A stretch of 64,000 bases of DNA. Origin: Anaerolineales bacterium (GTDB lineage Bacteria > Chloroflexota > Anaerolineae > Anaerolineales > Villigracilaceae). Below the pieces are notes generated by a model. The model saw only the letters and a program-made list of their open reading frames with translations. It did no database searches and had not been told where the DNA came from. Made by a program: the position numbers and the translations under genes. Shown one piece after another: positions 33,002 to 42,209 of the stretch; positions within the stretch are counted from its first letter, which is position 1, and every line of letters begins with the position of its first letter. The stretch lies in NCBI GenBank assembly GCA_024710905.1, contig JANJTV010000036.1, forward strand, positions 1 to 64,000. The letters run 5' to 3'.

Positions 33002-33676
33002 TTATGGGGCAGTAATCCGAAGTGGGATGACACAGGCGGGCAATTCAATGCCCTGGTTGTCCGTAACCACCAGACGCAAGCGATAGTCGCCAGGGGTAAG
33101 CTGGCTGGTATCCCACAAGCCAATGGTGCCATCACGGACTACATCACGCCCGGCAGCAATCGGGGACCATTGCTCCGTTCCGGCGGGCGCATATTCATAT
33201 TTGTAAAACCCAAAATTAGGGATGTCCACCGTTCCAACCAGGGAGACCTGCCCAGAGATCTGCTGCCCCCCCTCCAGCGAAGTAATCACCAGTTGTAACG
33301 GGATGCAGCCTTCGGTACCAGGCGGCGGCTGGGGCACCGCCGTGCGATCAGACGGGGCATCCCCTTCCGACATCCCAGCCTCCGGCGTGCTGAGCAGGCT
33401 GACCGTTGCCGTAGGGATCACCTCGCTGGCCGGGAGCAATGGCACAACAAAGGTCGCAAGGAAAAATGTGGTCAGGCCAATAATTCCCAGCAGGATAAGC
33501 GAAGACAAGGAACTACGAAAGCGCTGCATGGTCAGTTCACGCTCAAGGCCAAAGACAGCCAGGCGATACTCCTGCCAGGCCAGGAACGCAGAACGCCCGG
33601 AGAAAAGGGCAAACAAGCCCAGCACCAGGTAAATAAAAACTTCATAAACGGCCAATGCGCGCAAAAGATCAGACAC
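33002..33676 (-). CDS. Membrane-anchored protein with extracellular Ig-like domain
   Basis: Two hydrophobic helices at about 12-30 and 57-80 are followed by a Pro/Ser/Thr-rich linker and a beta-rich domain at about 130-224 (LEGGQQISGQVSLVGTVDIPNFGFYKYEY...GDYRLRLVVTDNQG). This domain resembles the Ig-like modules found on exported proteins and some glycosyltransferases of Anaerolineae. Two cysteines, one at each end of the domain, may pair. Translation starts at a GTG. No enzymatic motif is present, so the role is unknown. It sits second in the operon, after PNP. Confidence 0.7.
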   Translation of the reverse strand: MSDLLRALAVYEVFIYLVLGLFALFSGRSAFLAWQEYRLAVFGLERELTMQRFRSSLSSLILLGIIGLTTFFLATFVVPLLPASEVIPTATVSLLSTPEAGMSEGDAPSDRTAVPQPPPGTEGCIPLQLVITSLEGGQQISGQVSLVGTVDIPNFGFYKYEYAPAGTEQWSPIAAGRDVVRDGTIGLWDTSQLTPGDYRLRLVVTDNQGIELPACVIPLRITAP

Positions 33677-33701
33677 AGTTTCTTCCTGTTCAGGAACCTG
33701 C

Positions 33702-34547
33702 TTACAACGATGACAAGAAGGTTCGCAGTAATTTCTCCAGTTTGGGGCCCATCACTGCACCCGCTTCAAGCACTTCTTCATGGGTGGTGATGGTATTGCC
33801 ATCCAAATTGGCCTTGTTGCTAATCCCCGATATCCCCAGCACACGGATGCCGCCATGCCGGGCAACAGTCACTTCCGGGACGGTGGACATCCCCACGGCA
33901 TCGGCGCCGCACACACGCAAGAAACGCAGGTCAGCCGGGGTTTCAAAGGAAGGGCCGCTCAGGAAAACATAAACGCCCTCCTGCAGGCGGATTTTATTTT
34001 TCTGAGCGGCCTTGCGCGCCAGGTCACACAAATCTCGGTCATAGGATCGGCTCATATCAGGGAAACGCGGGCCGAGTTCATCAAAATTTGGGCCAATCAG
34101 CGGGTTCAGGCCTACCATTCCTGCCAGGTTAAGGTGATCGGTGATTAGCATCAGGTCACCGGGTTCAAACTCCGGGTGGATGGCCCCGGCAGCATTGGTC
34201 ACCACCATAATCTCGATTCCCATTCGTTGCATCACACGGGCAGGCAATGTCACCTGGGACATGGAATAGCCTTCATAAAAATGGATACGGCCCTGCATCA
34301 CCATCACCACCTGGCCCTGCAGTTTGCCAATCACCAACCTGCCGGCATGCCCATGCACCGTGGATTTCGGCCAGTGCGGCAGGCTGGCATAAGGAATGCT
34401 GTCTGCATCTTCCACGGCATCTGCCACGCTACCCAGCCCCGAACCAAGAATCAGGGCCACTTTTGGCTGGTAACGTGTCTGCGATTGGATGGCAGCGACC
34501 ACTTCATCAATCTCTGCCAGCGAAAGGAAAGGCTGATTAATCATCAT
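33702..34547 (-). CDS. punA: Purine-nucleoside phosphorylase (trimeric class)
   Basis: The enzyme cleaves inosine and guanosine with phosphate to ribose-1-phosphate and free base for purine salvage. Family marks are LILGSGLG (phosphate loop), VHGHAGRL, QGRIHFYEGYS, VVTNAAGAI and DAVGMSTVPEV. The length of 281 aa fits the trimeric PNP-I class, not the hexameric DeoD class. The frame starts ATGATG, and the second ATG is equally possible. It is the first gene of the ten-gene operon. Confidence 0.93.
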   Translation of the reverse strand: MMINQPFLSLAEIDEVVAAIQSQTRYQPKVALILGSGLGSVADAVEDADSIPYASLPHWPKSTVHGHAGRLVIGKLQGQVVMVMQGRIHFYEGYSMSQVTLPARVMQRMGIEIMVVTNAAGAIHPEFEPGDLMLITDHLNLAGMVGLNPLIGPNFDELGPRFPDMSRSYDRDLCDLARKAAQKNKIRLQEGVYVFLSGPSFETPADLRFLRVCGADAVGMSTVPEVTVARHGGIRVLGISGISNKANLDGNTITTHEEVLEAGAVMGPKLEKLLRTFLSSL

Positions 34548-34612
34548 TCACCGTCGCGCCCATAAATTTGGAACAGGGTTTCCCCGCGCTGCCTGTTCAA
34601 CAGAGCCACAAA

Positions 34613-34618
34613 ATTATA
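34613..34618 (-). promoter_or_regulatory. -10 box of the PNP operon
   Basis: A minus-strand TATAAT lies 65 bases before the PNP ATG, inside the divergent region shared with the HD-GYP gene. No strong -35 is seen. Confidence 0.5.
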
Positions 34619-34656
34619 CTCGCTCAACACCCAAAGAATCACACCCAACAATCCAT

Positions 34657-34685
34657 TTGTAAATGAAATAGTCCTGTGCTATGCT
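34657..34685 (+). promoter_or_regulatory. Promoter of the HD-GYP gene with predicted leaderless start
   Basis: TTGTAA, a 17-bp spacer and TATGCT (extended by an upstream TGC) place the transcript start seven bases further on, at or beside the ATG at 34693. This rules out the ORF-track ATG, which lies inside the -10 box. Confidence 0.6.
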
Positions 34686-34692
34686 ATGCCAT

Positions 34693-37600
34693 ATGGTGAT
34701 TAACCGCAATGACACCAACCTGCTTGGGTTTAGCGCAATCATTTGTTTCATCATTGCCGGTGAAAGCCTGCTGCTCATCCCACATCACCTGACCGACTTG
34801 CTCCCGGCCAGCACCATCTGGTTAAACTGGATCGCTGGGTATGCTTTCTTCGGCATCGGGCTATGGGTAAGCGCCAGCCTTTTCCTAAACCACACCCTCT
34901 CCTGGCAGCGGGTAGCCTTTACCACTGCAGCCCTAGCAGCGCTGGCATTGACCATCCAATATGCTCGGGCGGGCAGGTACATCGAAACAATCTGGTTTGG
35001 CAGCCTGTCGCTGGCTTTCCTGGCAGCCAATCGATTCGACGCCCATGGCCGCGGCTGGCACACTCACGCCCTTACCGTTGCCAACCTGGCCTGCGGCCTG
35101 CTACTGCTTTCCCAACACCCCCTTTCAAACGACTGGGTCAAGATCCTGTCCAACAACAACCTTATCCTGGCTGTTATCTTCCTTACCAGCAGCCTGATCA
35201 ACATGGTTGTCACTGTTAGCCATCATACAAACCCGGGCAGCCGTGTCAAACTCCTGGGCATCCCCTGGTTGCTCTGGAGTTTCTTCCACCTGATCCCACT
35301 GGATTTCCCCGCCCTGCTGGTGGCGTTGACTGCAGCAGCCTGTGGATTATTGGATGGGGTCATTCCCTGGGAAAGGCTGATCCTGCGCGAAGGCTACAAA
35401 CTGGGCCGCCGGTTTTTTATTATTTTTGGGCTCACTCTGGCCTTGCTCCTGTTCCTGATGAGCTGGTTCCTGCTGGTCATTGATCACAACCTTCAGGAGC
35501 AGGTGACAGCCTGGCAATTGCGTGAGCTGGCATTTGGCGGTTACAACCTGCTCATGCTTATGCTCATGTTCATCATTGCCAGTATACACCTTTCCATTAA
35601 TGGGTTAATTTCAGGTCTGTACGGCGAGCACCCAACCATCCCTCGCCCACAGGATACTGACCCCTTTTTGCAAAAGATTCGCCAGGCGCTGATGATGCCT
35701 TTTTCACTCTCGCGCGACCTGCTTAACAACAGATTAAAAAACAACCAGGAATATGAAGACCTCCTGAATGCCCAAATGCGCACCGAGAAAAAGCGCATGG
35801 CGCAGCTATCACTCCTGCACCAGATCAACCTGGCTTTTGAGACCATCCTGGACCCACCCGTTTCGGCACAACTGGCTGTCAACGCCATCCTAAATGCCAC
35901 CAACGCCAATCTATGCGCCATCATGGAGTATGACGCCCTGACCCAGCGATTGGTAACCCTGGCATCCAATGGCAAGATGTCTGTCACCATCCCGCCCGGT
36001 TACGCCCAGGGTATCTCACAGGGAATCATGGGCCGGGCTGCCCGCCTGCGCCGCACCCAGCTGGTTTCCGATACGCGCCTGGACCCCGACTATATTCACT
36101 TAGACCAGCAAATCGCTCTGACAGAACTGGTTGTCCCGTTAATTCATGGCGGGCACTTCAAAGGTGTCCTGGTCATAGATGCCGACCAGCCCAACGCGTT
36201 TGACGATAGTGACATCCGTACCATGGAAACCATCGCCCTGCGTGTTGCCACCAGTTGGGAGCGCGCCGATCACGATGCCCGATTGACCCACCTGATCGAA
36301 GCCGGTATTGCCCTTTCAACCACCCTGGACATTGGCAAGGTGATTGAGGAAATAGCCGAGATTACGCTGAACGTGATGGGGGCACGGTTTGTTTTTGTAG
36401 CCCTGACAGACAAGGGCGGCAGTGGTTTTGCGCGATTTGGCTCGGCCGGTGAAGCGCCCACCTTAGCCGCCATGCTGGGCAGCGACCCGCACGGGAATAC
36501 CCTCATCCAAACCGTATTACACCAACAGGGTAGCTTACGTTTAAGGGACGTTCGCAAACGTTTTGTCAGCCTGCCTACCGGCGACCCCGCCTTAAGGAAC
36601 TTGCTGGCGACACCCATCCGGCTCAGACAGTCTAGCATTGGTGCAATCCTGGTCTTCGGAAAAGCCAACGGGTCCACCTTCAGTGACAATGATGAAGCGC
36701 TGGCCAACCTGATTGCCACCCAGGCAGGCGGCGCAATTGAAACCAGCTGGCTATACCAGGAATTACGAGGCATGTACAACATTGCCACCCAACTGGCCAC
36801 ACTCAGCTTCAGGGTTATCCAGGCCGAAACAATCAATGATGCCGCTATTGCGATTGCCGAGGTTTCTTACAAACTCTCCCGCGCCAACGCATCCGGAATC
36901 GTCATCCTGGGCAGCGCGGGGCAAATTGAAGCGCAAGTCCAAATTGATGGGAATGGGGTTCAAGCCAATGGTCGCCAGCCCCGACAACTCATCGAACAAA
37001 GCCTGCAAACTGGGCAAATGATCGTAAATGCAGGGCGGGCGGAGCAGGTCACCGTGTGCATGCCGCTCAAAACGCCGCGCGGGAACAATGGGGTCCTCTG
37101 GATAGAATTGCCGGAAGAATACTGGAGCGCGCCGAATTTTTCTGAAAACCTTCGTACGCTTTCAAACCAGGCGGCCATTGCCCTTGAAAGAAGCATACTG
37201 TTGATGGAAACCAGGCGCCAGGCAGGCCAGCTGGAAGAAGCCTACCGGACCCTCGAGCAAACTTACGACCAGACCCTGCTGGCACTCAGTTCCGCCCTGG
37301 ATGCCCGGGACAGAGAAACTGAAGGCCACAGTCAACGCGTCGCAAACATTGCCTACCAGTTGGGACGGCACATGAACATACCCGAAGAGCAGGCAAAAAA
37401 AATGGAACGCGGCGCCATCCTGCACGACATCGGCAAAATTGGCATCAGCGACTCCATCCTGCTCAAACCCGGGCCATTAACCGAGCAAGAGTGGCAGATT
37501 ATGCGCCAGCACCCGGATATCGGTGCAAGGATTGTCGAGGGCATTCCTTTCTTACAGGATGCATTGCCGGTTATCCGCTATCACCAGGAACGCTGGGACG

Positions 37601-37836
37601 GGAGTGGTTATCCATTGGGATTAAAAGGTGAACAAATTCCCTTTATGGCGCGGCTGTTTGCGGTTGTTGACGCATTCGATGCCCTGACCACTGAACGCCC
37701 CTATCGCACAAAAATTACGCCACTGGAAGCAATTGATTACCTTAAGGAACAGGCCGGGGTCTTATTTGACCCGGTAATTGTTGAAGCGTTTACTGCCATG
37801 ATCCAGCAAGGCTTGTTCGAGGAAATTGTGGTGTAA
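34693..37836 (+). CDS. Membrane sensor with three GAF domains and HD-GYP c-di-GMP phosphodiesterase
   Basis: The first 330 residues contain about nine to ten hydrophobic helices. Three GAF-like sensory domains follow at about 385-535, 535-690 and 695-845, then a short coiled coil and an HD-GYP domain at 870-1040. The metal-binding HD is in ILHDIGK (H911-D912), and the GYP motif (GSGYP) ends at 974, preceded by RYHQERWDG. HD-GYP enzymes hydrolyse cyclic di-GMP, so this is a likely input-to-second-messenger receptor. The start is placed at MVINRND because the earlier ATG overlaps the promoter. It is followed four bases later by a second membrane sensor gene that the palindrome cuts. Confidence 0.9.
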   Translation: MVINRNDTNLLGFSAIICFIIAGESLLLIPHHLTDLLPASTIWLNWIAGYAFFGIGLWVSASLFLNHTLSWQRVAFTTAALAALALTIQYARAGRYIETIWFGSLSLAFLAANRFDAHGRGWHTHALTVANLACGLLLLSQHPLSNDWVKILSNNNLILAVIFLTSSLINMVVTVSHHTNPGSRVKLLGIPWLLWSFFHLIPLDFPALLVALTAAACGLLDGVIPWERLILREGYKLGRRFFIIFGLTLALLLFLMSWFLLVIDHNLQEQVTAWQLRELAFGGYNLLMLMLMFIIASIHLSINGLISGLYGEHPTIPRPQDTDPFLQKIRQALMMPFSLSRDLLNNRLKNNQEYEDLLNAQMRTEKKRMAQLSLLHQINLAFETILDPPVSAQLAVNAILNATNANLCAIMEYDALTQRLVTLASNGKMSVTIPPGYAQGISQGIMGRAARLRRTQLVSDTRLDPDYIHLDQQIALTELVVPLIHGGHFKGVLVIDADQPNAFDDSDIRTMETIALRVATSWERADHDARLTHLIEAGIALSTTLDIGKVIEEIAEITLNVMGARFVFVALTDKGGSGFARFGSAGEAPTLAAMLGSDPHGNTLIQTVLHQQGSLRLRDVRKRFVSLPTGDPALRNLLATPIRLRQSSIGAILVFGKANGSTFSDNDEALANLIATQAGGAIETSWLYQELRGMYNIATQLATLSFRVIQAETINDAAIAIAEVSYKLSRANASGIVILGSAGQIEAQVQIDGNGVQANGRQPRQLIEQSLQTGQMIVNAGRAEQVTVCMPLKTPRGNNGVLWIELPEEYWSAPNFSENLRTLSNQAAIALERSILLMETRRQAGQLEEAYRTLEQTYDQTLLALSSALDARDRETEGHSQRVANIAYQLGRHMNIPEEQAKKMERGAILHDIGKIGISDSILLKPGPLTEQEWQIMRQHPDIGARIVEGIPFLQDALPVIRYHQERWDGSGYPLGLKGEQIPFMARLFAVVDAFDALTTERPYRTKITPLEAIDYLKEQAGVLFDPVIVEAFTAMIQQGLFEEIVV

Positions 37837-37840
37837 CGGC

Positions 37841-38378
37841 ATGCGCAATTACCAGAACCCTTCCTTCCCTAAAAATACCACCGCCAAGGAATTGCGGCGG
37901 CTGCTATTGCCCACCTGGCTGGCCGGGTTAATCTTTTGCCTGGTAGTTGGGGCAATCGTCATTCTAGACCTTATCGACCAGGCTACCCAAAACCGCCTGC
38001 TCGGGCTAACGATTTTTGGCATTTTGTATGGCGCTGGTTTATACGGGCTAAATATTTATCGTTCGGGCTGGGTACTTAAACTCAAGTGGGTCATATCCCT
38101 GATGAATGCCCTGCTGTGCGCGTTGGGCTTCCTGTTGTTGCCGCCGGGGTTCGGGCTCCTGGCCATGGTTGTCGTAGTCACAATGACAGCAGCCAGCACC
38201 ATTATCTGGAATAGCCAGGCAGCCTATACTTCCCTGGCCGGGGCAACCCTGCTCTACGGGGTGTACCAGCTGGCCTCAGGCACATTCTCACTCATGACCG
38301 CCGGGAATATAGTTGCCATCCTGCTGATTGGCAGTGTCATCATTGATGCATTGGACCAGTTGATTCGTTCAACCCGGG
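37841..38378 (+). CDS. Membrane sensor, 5' part only, cut by the palindrome axis
   Basis: About 179 residues from MRNYQNPSF are genuine: a basic soluble start and six hydrophobic helices ending at DALDQLIRSTRARVE, which looks like the start of a signalling helix. After the axis the frame continues into the reverse complement of the same gene, so the remaining ORF-track residues are not a real protein sequence. The true gene probably continues into a kinase or similar output domain, but this is inference. It follows the HD-GYP gene by four bases, so the two are co-transcribed. Confidence 0.7.
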
Positions 38379-38386
38379 CCCGGGTT
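38371..38386. other. Axis of the palindrome
   Basis: The centre lies between 38378 and 38379 in AACCCGGGCCCGGGTT. The hexamer CCCGGG, itself self-complementary, occurs twice side by side, so a short natural palindrome here could have seeded the fold-back. Confidence 0.9.
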
Positions 38387-38916
38387 GAACGAATCAACTG
38401 GTCCAATGCATCAATGATGACACTGCCAATCAGCAGGATGGCAACTATATTCCCGGCGGTCATGAGTGAGAATGTGCCTGAGGCCAGCTGGTACACCCCG
38501 TAGAGCAGGGTTGCCCCGGCCAGGGAAGTATAGGCTGCCTGGCTATTCCAGATAATGGTGCTGGCTGCTGTCATTGTGACTACGACAACCATGGCCAGGA
38601 GCCCGAACCCCGGCGGCAACAACAGGAAGCCCAACGCGCACAGCAGGGCATTCATCAGGGATATGACCCACTTGAGTTTAAGTACCCAGCCCGAACGATA
38701 AATATTTAGCCCGTATAAACCAGCGCCATACAAAATGCCAAAAATCGTTAGCCCGAGCAGGCGGTTTTGGGTAGCCTGGTCGATAAGGTCTAGAATGACG
38801 ATTGCCCCAACTACCAGGCAAAAGATTAACCCGGCCAGCCAGGTGGGCAATAGCAGCCGCCGCAATTCCTTGGCGGTGGTATTTTTAGGGAAGGAAGGGT
38901 TCTGGTAATTGCGCAT
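38379..38916 (-). CDS. Membrane sensor 5' part (right-arm copy)
   Basis: This is the mirror image of the truncated sensor on the left arm, with identical residues. It meets its partner head to head at the axis. It should not be counted as a second gene until the junction is confirmed. Confidence 0.6.
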
Positions 38917-38920
38917 GCCG

Positions 38921-41900
38921 TTACACCACAATTTCCTCGAACAAGCCTTGCTGGATCATGGCAGTAAACGCTTCAACAATTACCGGGTCAAATAAGACCC
39001 CGGCCTGTTCCTTAAGGTAATCAATTGCTTCCAGTGGCGTAATTTTTGTGCGATAGGGGCGTTCAGTGGTCAGGGCATCGAATGCGTCAACAACCGCAAA
39101 CAGCCGCGCCATAAAGGGAATTTGTTCACCTTTTAATCCCAATGGATAACCACTCCCGTCCCAGCGTTCCTGGTGATAGCGGATAACCGGCAATGCATCC
39201 TGTAAGAAAGGAATGCCCTCGACAATCCTTGCACCGATATCCGGGTGCTGGCGCATAATCTGCCACTCTTGCTCGGTTAATGGCCCGGGTTTGAGCAGGA
39301 TGGAGTCGCTGATGCCAATTTTGCCGATGTCGTGCAGGATGGCGCCGCGTTCCATTTTTTTTGCCTGCTCTTCGGGTATGTTCATGTGCCGTCCCAACTG
39401 GTAGGCAATGTTTGCGACGCGTTGACTGTGGCCTTCAGTTTCTCTGTCCCGGGCATCCAGGGCGGAACTGAGTGCCAGCAGGGTCTGGTCGTAAGTTTGC
39501 TCGAGGGTCCGGTAGGCTTCTTCCAGCTGGCCTGCCTGGCGCCTGGTTTCCATCAACAGTATGCTTCTTTCAAGGGCAATGGCCGCCTGGTTTGAAAGCG
39601 TACGAAGGTTTTCAGAAAAATTCGGCGCGCTCCAGTATTCTTCCGGCAATTCTATCCAGAGGACCCCATTGTTCCCGCGCGGCGTTTTGAGCGGCATGCA
39701 CACGGTGACCTGCTCCGCCCGCCCTGCATTTACGATCATTTGCCCAGTTTGCAGGCTTTGTTCGATGAGTTGTCGGGGCTGGCGACCATTGGCTTGAACC
39801 CCATTCCCATCAATTTGGACTTGCGCTTCAATTTGCCCCGCGCTGCCCAGGATGACGATTCCGGATGCGTTGGCGCGGGAGAGTTTGTAAGAAACCTCGG
39901 CAATCGCAATAGCGGCATCATTGATTGTTTCGGCCTGGATAACCCTGAAGCTGAGTGTGGCCAGTTGGGTGGCAATGTTGTACATGCCTCGTAATTCCTG
40001 GTATAGCCAGCTGGTTTCAATTGCGCCGCCTGCCTGGGTGGCAATCAGGTTGGCCAGCGCTTCATCATTGTCACTGAAGGTGGACCCGTTGGCTTTTCCG
40101 AAGACCAGGATTGCACCAATGCTAGACTGTCTGAGCCGGATGGGTGTCGCCAGCAAGTTCCTTAAGGCGGGGTCGCCGGTAGGCAGGCTGACAAAACGTT
40201 TGCGAACGTCCCTTAAACGTAAGCTACCCTGTTGGTGTAATACGGTTTGGATGAGGGTATTCCCGTGCGGGTCGCTGCCCAGCATGGCGGCTAAGGTGGG
40301 CGCTTCACCGGCCGAGCCAAATCGCGCAAAACCACTGCCGCCCTTGTCTGTCAGGGCTACAAAAACAAACCGTGCCCCCATCACGTTCAGCGTAATCTCG
40401 GCTATTTCCTCAATCACCTTGCCAATGTCCAGGGTGGTTGAAAGGGCAATACCGGCTTCGATCAGGTGGGTCAATCGGGCATCGTGATCGGCGCGCTCCC
40501 AACTGGTGGCAACACGCAGGGCGATGGTTTCCATGGTACGGATGTCACTATCGTCAAACGCGTTGGGCTGGTCGGCATCTATGACCAGGACACCTTTGAA
40601 GTGCCCGCCATGAATTAACGGGACAACCAGTTCTGTCAGAGCGATTTGCTGGTCTAAGTGAATATAGTCGGGGTCCAGGCGCGTATCGGAAACCAGCTGG
40701 GTGCGGCGCAGGCGGGCAGCCCGGCCCATGATTCCCTGTGAGATACCCTGGGCGTAACCGGGCGGGATGGTGACAGACATCTTGCCATTGGATGCCAGGG
40801 TTACCAATCGCTGGGTCAGGGCGTCATACTCCATGATGGCGCATAGATTGGCGTTGGTGGCATTTAGGATGGCGTTGACAGCCAGTTGTGCCGAAACGGG
40901 TGGGTCCAGGATGGTCTCAAAAGCCAGGTTGATCTGGTGCAGGAGTGATAGCTGCGCCATGCGCTTTTTCTCGGTGCGCATTTGGGCATTCAGGAGGTCT
41001 TCATATTCCTGGTTGTTTTTTAATCTGTTGTTAAGCAGGTCGCGCGAGAGTGAAAAAGGCATCATCAGCGCCTGGCGAATCTTTTGCAAAAAGGGGTCAG
41101 TATCCTGTGGGCGAGGGATGGTTGGGTGCTCGCCGTACAGACCTGAAATTAACCCATTAATGGAAAGGTGTATACTGGCAATGATGAACATGAGCATAAG
41201 CATGAGCAGGTTGTAACCGCCAAATGCCAGCTCACGCAATTGCCAGGCTGTCACCTGCTCCTGAAGGTTGTGATCAATGACCAGCAGGAACCAGCTCATC
41301 AGGAACAGGAGCAAGGCCAGAGTGAGCCCAAAAATAATAAAAAACCGGCGGCCCAGTTTGTAGCCTTCGCGCAGGATCAGCCTTTCCCAGGGAATGACCC
41401 CATCCAATAATCCACAGGCTGCTGCAGTCAACGCCACCAGCAGGGCGGGGAAATCCAGTGGGATCAGGTGGAAGAAACTCCAGAGCAACCAGGGGATGCC
41501 CAGGAGTTTGACACGGCTGCCCGGGTTTGTATGATGGCTAACAGTGACAACCATGTTGATCAGGCTGCTGGTAAGGAAGATAACAGCCAGGATAAGGTTG
41601 TTGTTGGACAGGATCTTGACCCAGTCGTTTGAAAGGGGGTGTTGGGAAAGCAGTAGCAGGCCGCAGGCCAGGTTGGCAACGGTAAGGGCGTGAGTGTGCC
41701 AGCCGCGGCCATGGGCGTCGAATCGATTGGCTGCCAGGAAAGCCAGCGACAGGCTGCCAAACCAGATTGTTTCGATGTACCTGCCCGCCCGAGCATATTG
41801 GATGGTCAATGCCAGCGCTGCTAGGGCTGCAGTGGTAAAGGCTACCCGCTGCCAGGAGAGGGTGTGGTTTAGGAAAAGGCTGGCGCTTACCCATAGCCCG

Positions 41901-42064
41901 ATGCCGAAGAAAGCATACCCAGCGATCCAGTTTAACCAGATGGTGCTGGCCGGGAGCAAGTCGGTCAGGTGATGTGGGATGAGCAGCAGGCTTTCACCGG
42001 CAATGATGAAACAAATGATTGCGCTAAACCCAAGCAGGTTGGTGTCATTGCGGTTAATCACCAT
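38921..42064 (-). CDS. Three-GAF HD-GYP phosphodiesterase (right-arm copy)
   Basis: This 1047-aa protein is identical to the left-arm one: helical membrane part, three GAF domains, and a C-terminal HD-GYP domain with ILHDIGK and GSGYP for cyclic di-GMP hydrolysis. The start after the leaderless-type promoter is used for the same reason. The copy is exact at protein level. Confidence 0.88.
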   Translation of the reverse strand: MVINRNDTNLLGFSAIICFIIAGESLLLIPHHLTDLLPASTIWLNWIAGYAFFGIGLWVSASLFLNHTLSWQRVAFTTAALAALALTIQYARAGRYIETIWFGSLSLAFLAANRFDAHGRGWHTHALTVANLACGLLLLSQHPLSNDWVKILSNNNLILAVIFLTSSLINMVVTVSHHTNPGSRVKLLGIPWLLWSFFHLIPLDFPALLVALTAAACGLLDGVIPWERLILREGYKLGRRFFIIFGLTLALLLFLMSWFLLVIDHNLQEQVTAWQLRELAFGGYNLLMLMLMFIIASIHLSINGLISGLYGEHPTIPRPQDTDPFLQKIRQALMMPFSLSRDLLNNRLKNNQEYEDLLNAQMRTEKKRMAQLSLLHQINLAFETILDPPVSAQLAVNAILNATNANLCAIMEYDALTQRLVTLASNGKMSVTIPPGYAQGISQGIMGRAARLRRTQLVSDTRLDPDYIHLDQQIALTELVVPLIHGGHFKGVLVIDADQPNAFDDSDIRTMETIALRVATSWERADHDARLTHLIEAGIALSTTLDIGKVIEEIAEITLNVMGARFVFVALTDKGGSGFARFGSAGEAPTLAAMLGSDPHGNTLIQTVLHQQGSLRLRDVRKRFVSLPTGDPALRNLLATPIRLRQSSIGAILVFGKANGSTFSDNDEALANLIATQAGGAIETSWLYQELRGMYNIATQLATLSFRVIQAETINDAAIAIAEVSYKLSRANASGIVILGSAGQIEAQVQIDGNGVQANGRQPRQLIEQSLQTGQMIVNAGRAEQVTVCMPLKTPRGNNGVLWIELPEEYWSAPNFSENLRTLSNQAAIALERSILLMETRRQAGQLEEAYRTLEQTYDQTLLALSSALDARDRETEGHSQRVANIAYQLGRHMNIPEEQAKKMERGAILHDIGKIGISDSILLKPGPLTEQEWQIMRQHPDIGARIVEGIPFLQDALPVIRYHQERWDGSGYPLGLKGEQIPFMARLFAVVDAFDALTTERPYRTKITPLEAIDYLKEQAGVLFDPVIVEAFTAMIQQGLFEEIVV

Positions 42065-42071
42065 ATGGCAT

Positions 42072-42100
42072 AGCATAGCACAGGACTATTTCATTTACAA
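42072..42100 (-). promoter_or_regulatory. HD-GYP promoter (right-arm copy)
   Basis: Mirror of TTGTAA-N17-TATGCT, seven bases before the gene start. Confidence 0.55.
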
Positions 42101-42138
42101 ATGGATTGTTGGGTGTGATTCTTTGGGTGTTGAGCGAG

Positions 42139-42144
42139 TATAAT
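42139..42144 (+). promoter_or_regulatory. -10 box of the PNP operon (right-arm copy)
   Basis: TATAAT, 65 bases before the PNP start, the mirror of the left-arm element. Confidence 0.5.
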
Positions 42145-42209
42145 TTTGTGGCTCTGTTGAACAGGCAGCGCGGGGAAACCCTGTTCCAAATTTATGGGCG
42201 CGACGGTGA

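Larger units (their letters stand above)
12757..38378 (+). repeat. Left arm of a giant perfect inverted repeat (at least 25,622 bp)
   Basis: Every base compared and every mirrored ORF on this side has an exact reverse-complement partner at 76757-x. The arm's outer end is set by the window edge on the right side, so its true extent is unknown. This arm is continuous with the unique sequence at 1-12756 and is the better candidate for real genomic order. Confidence 0.97.

Noticed and set aside
37826-38503. The full 225-aa ORF across the axis as a real protein, with a partner at 38254-38931
   Set aside because: Its last 40 or so codons are the reverse complement of its own preceding sequence.
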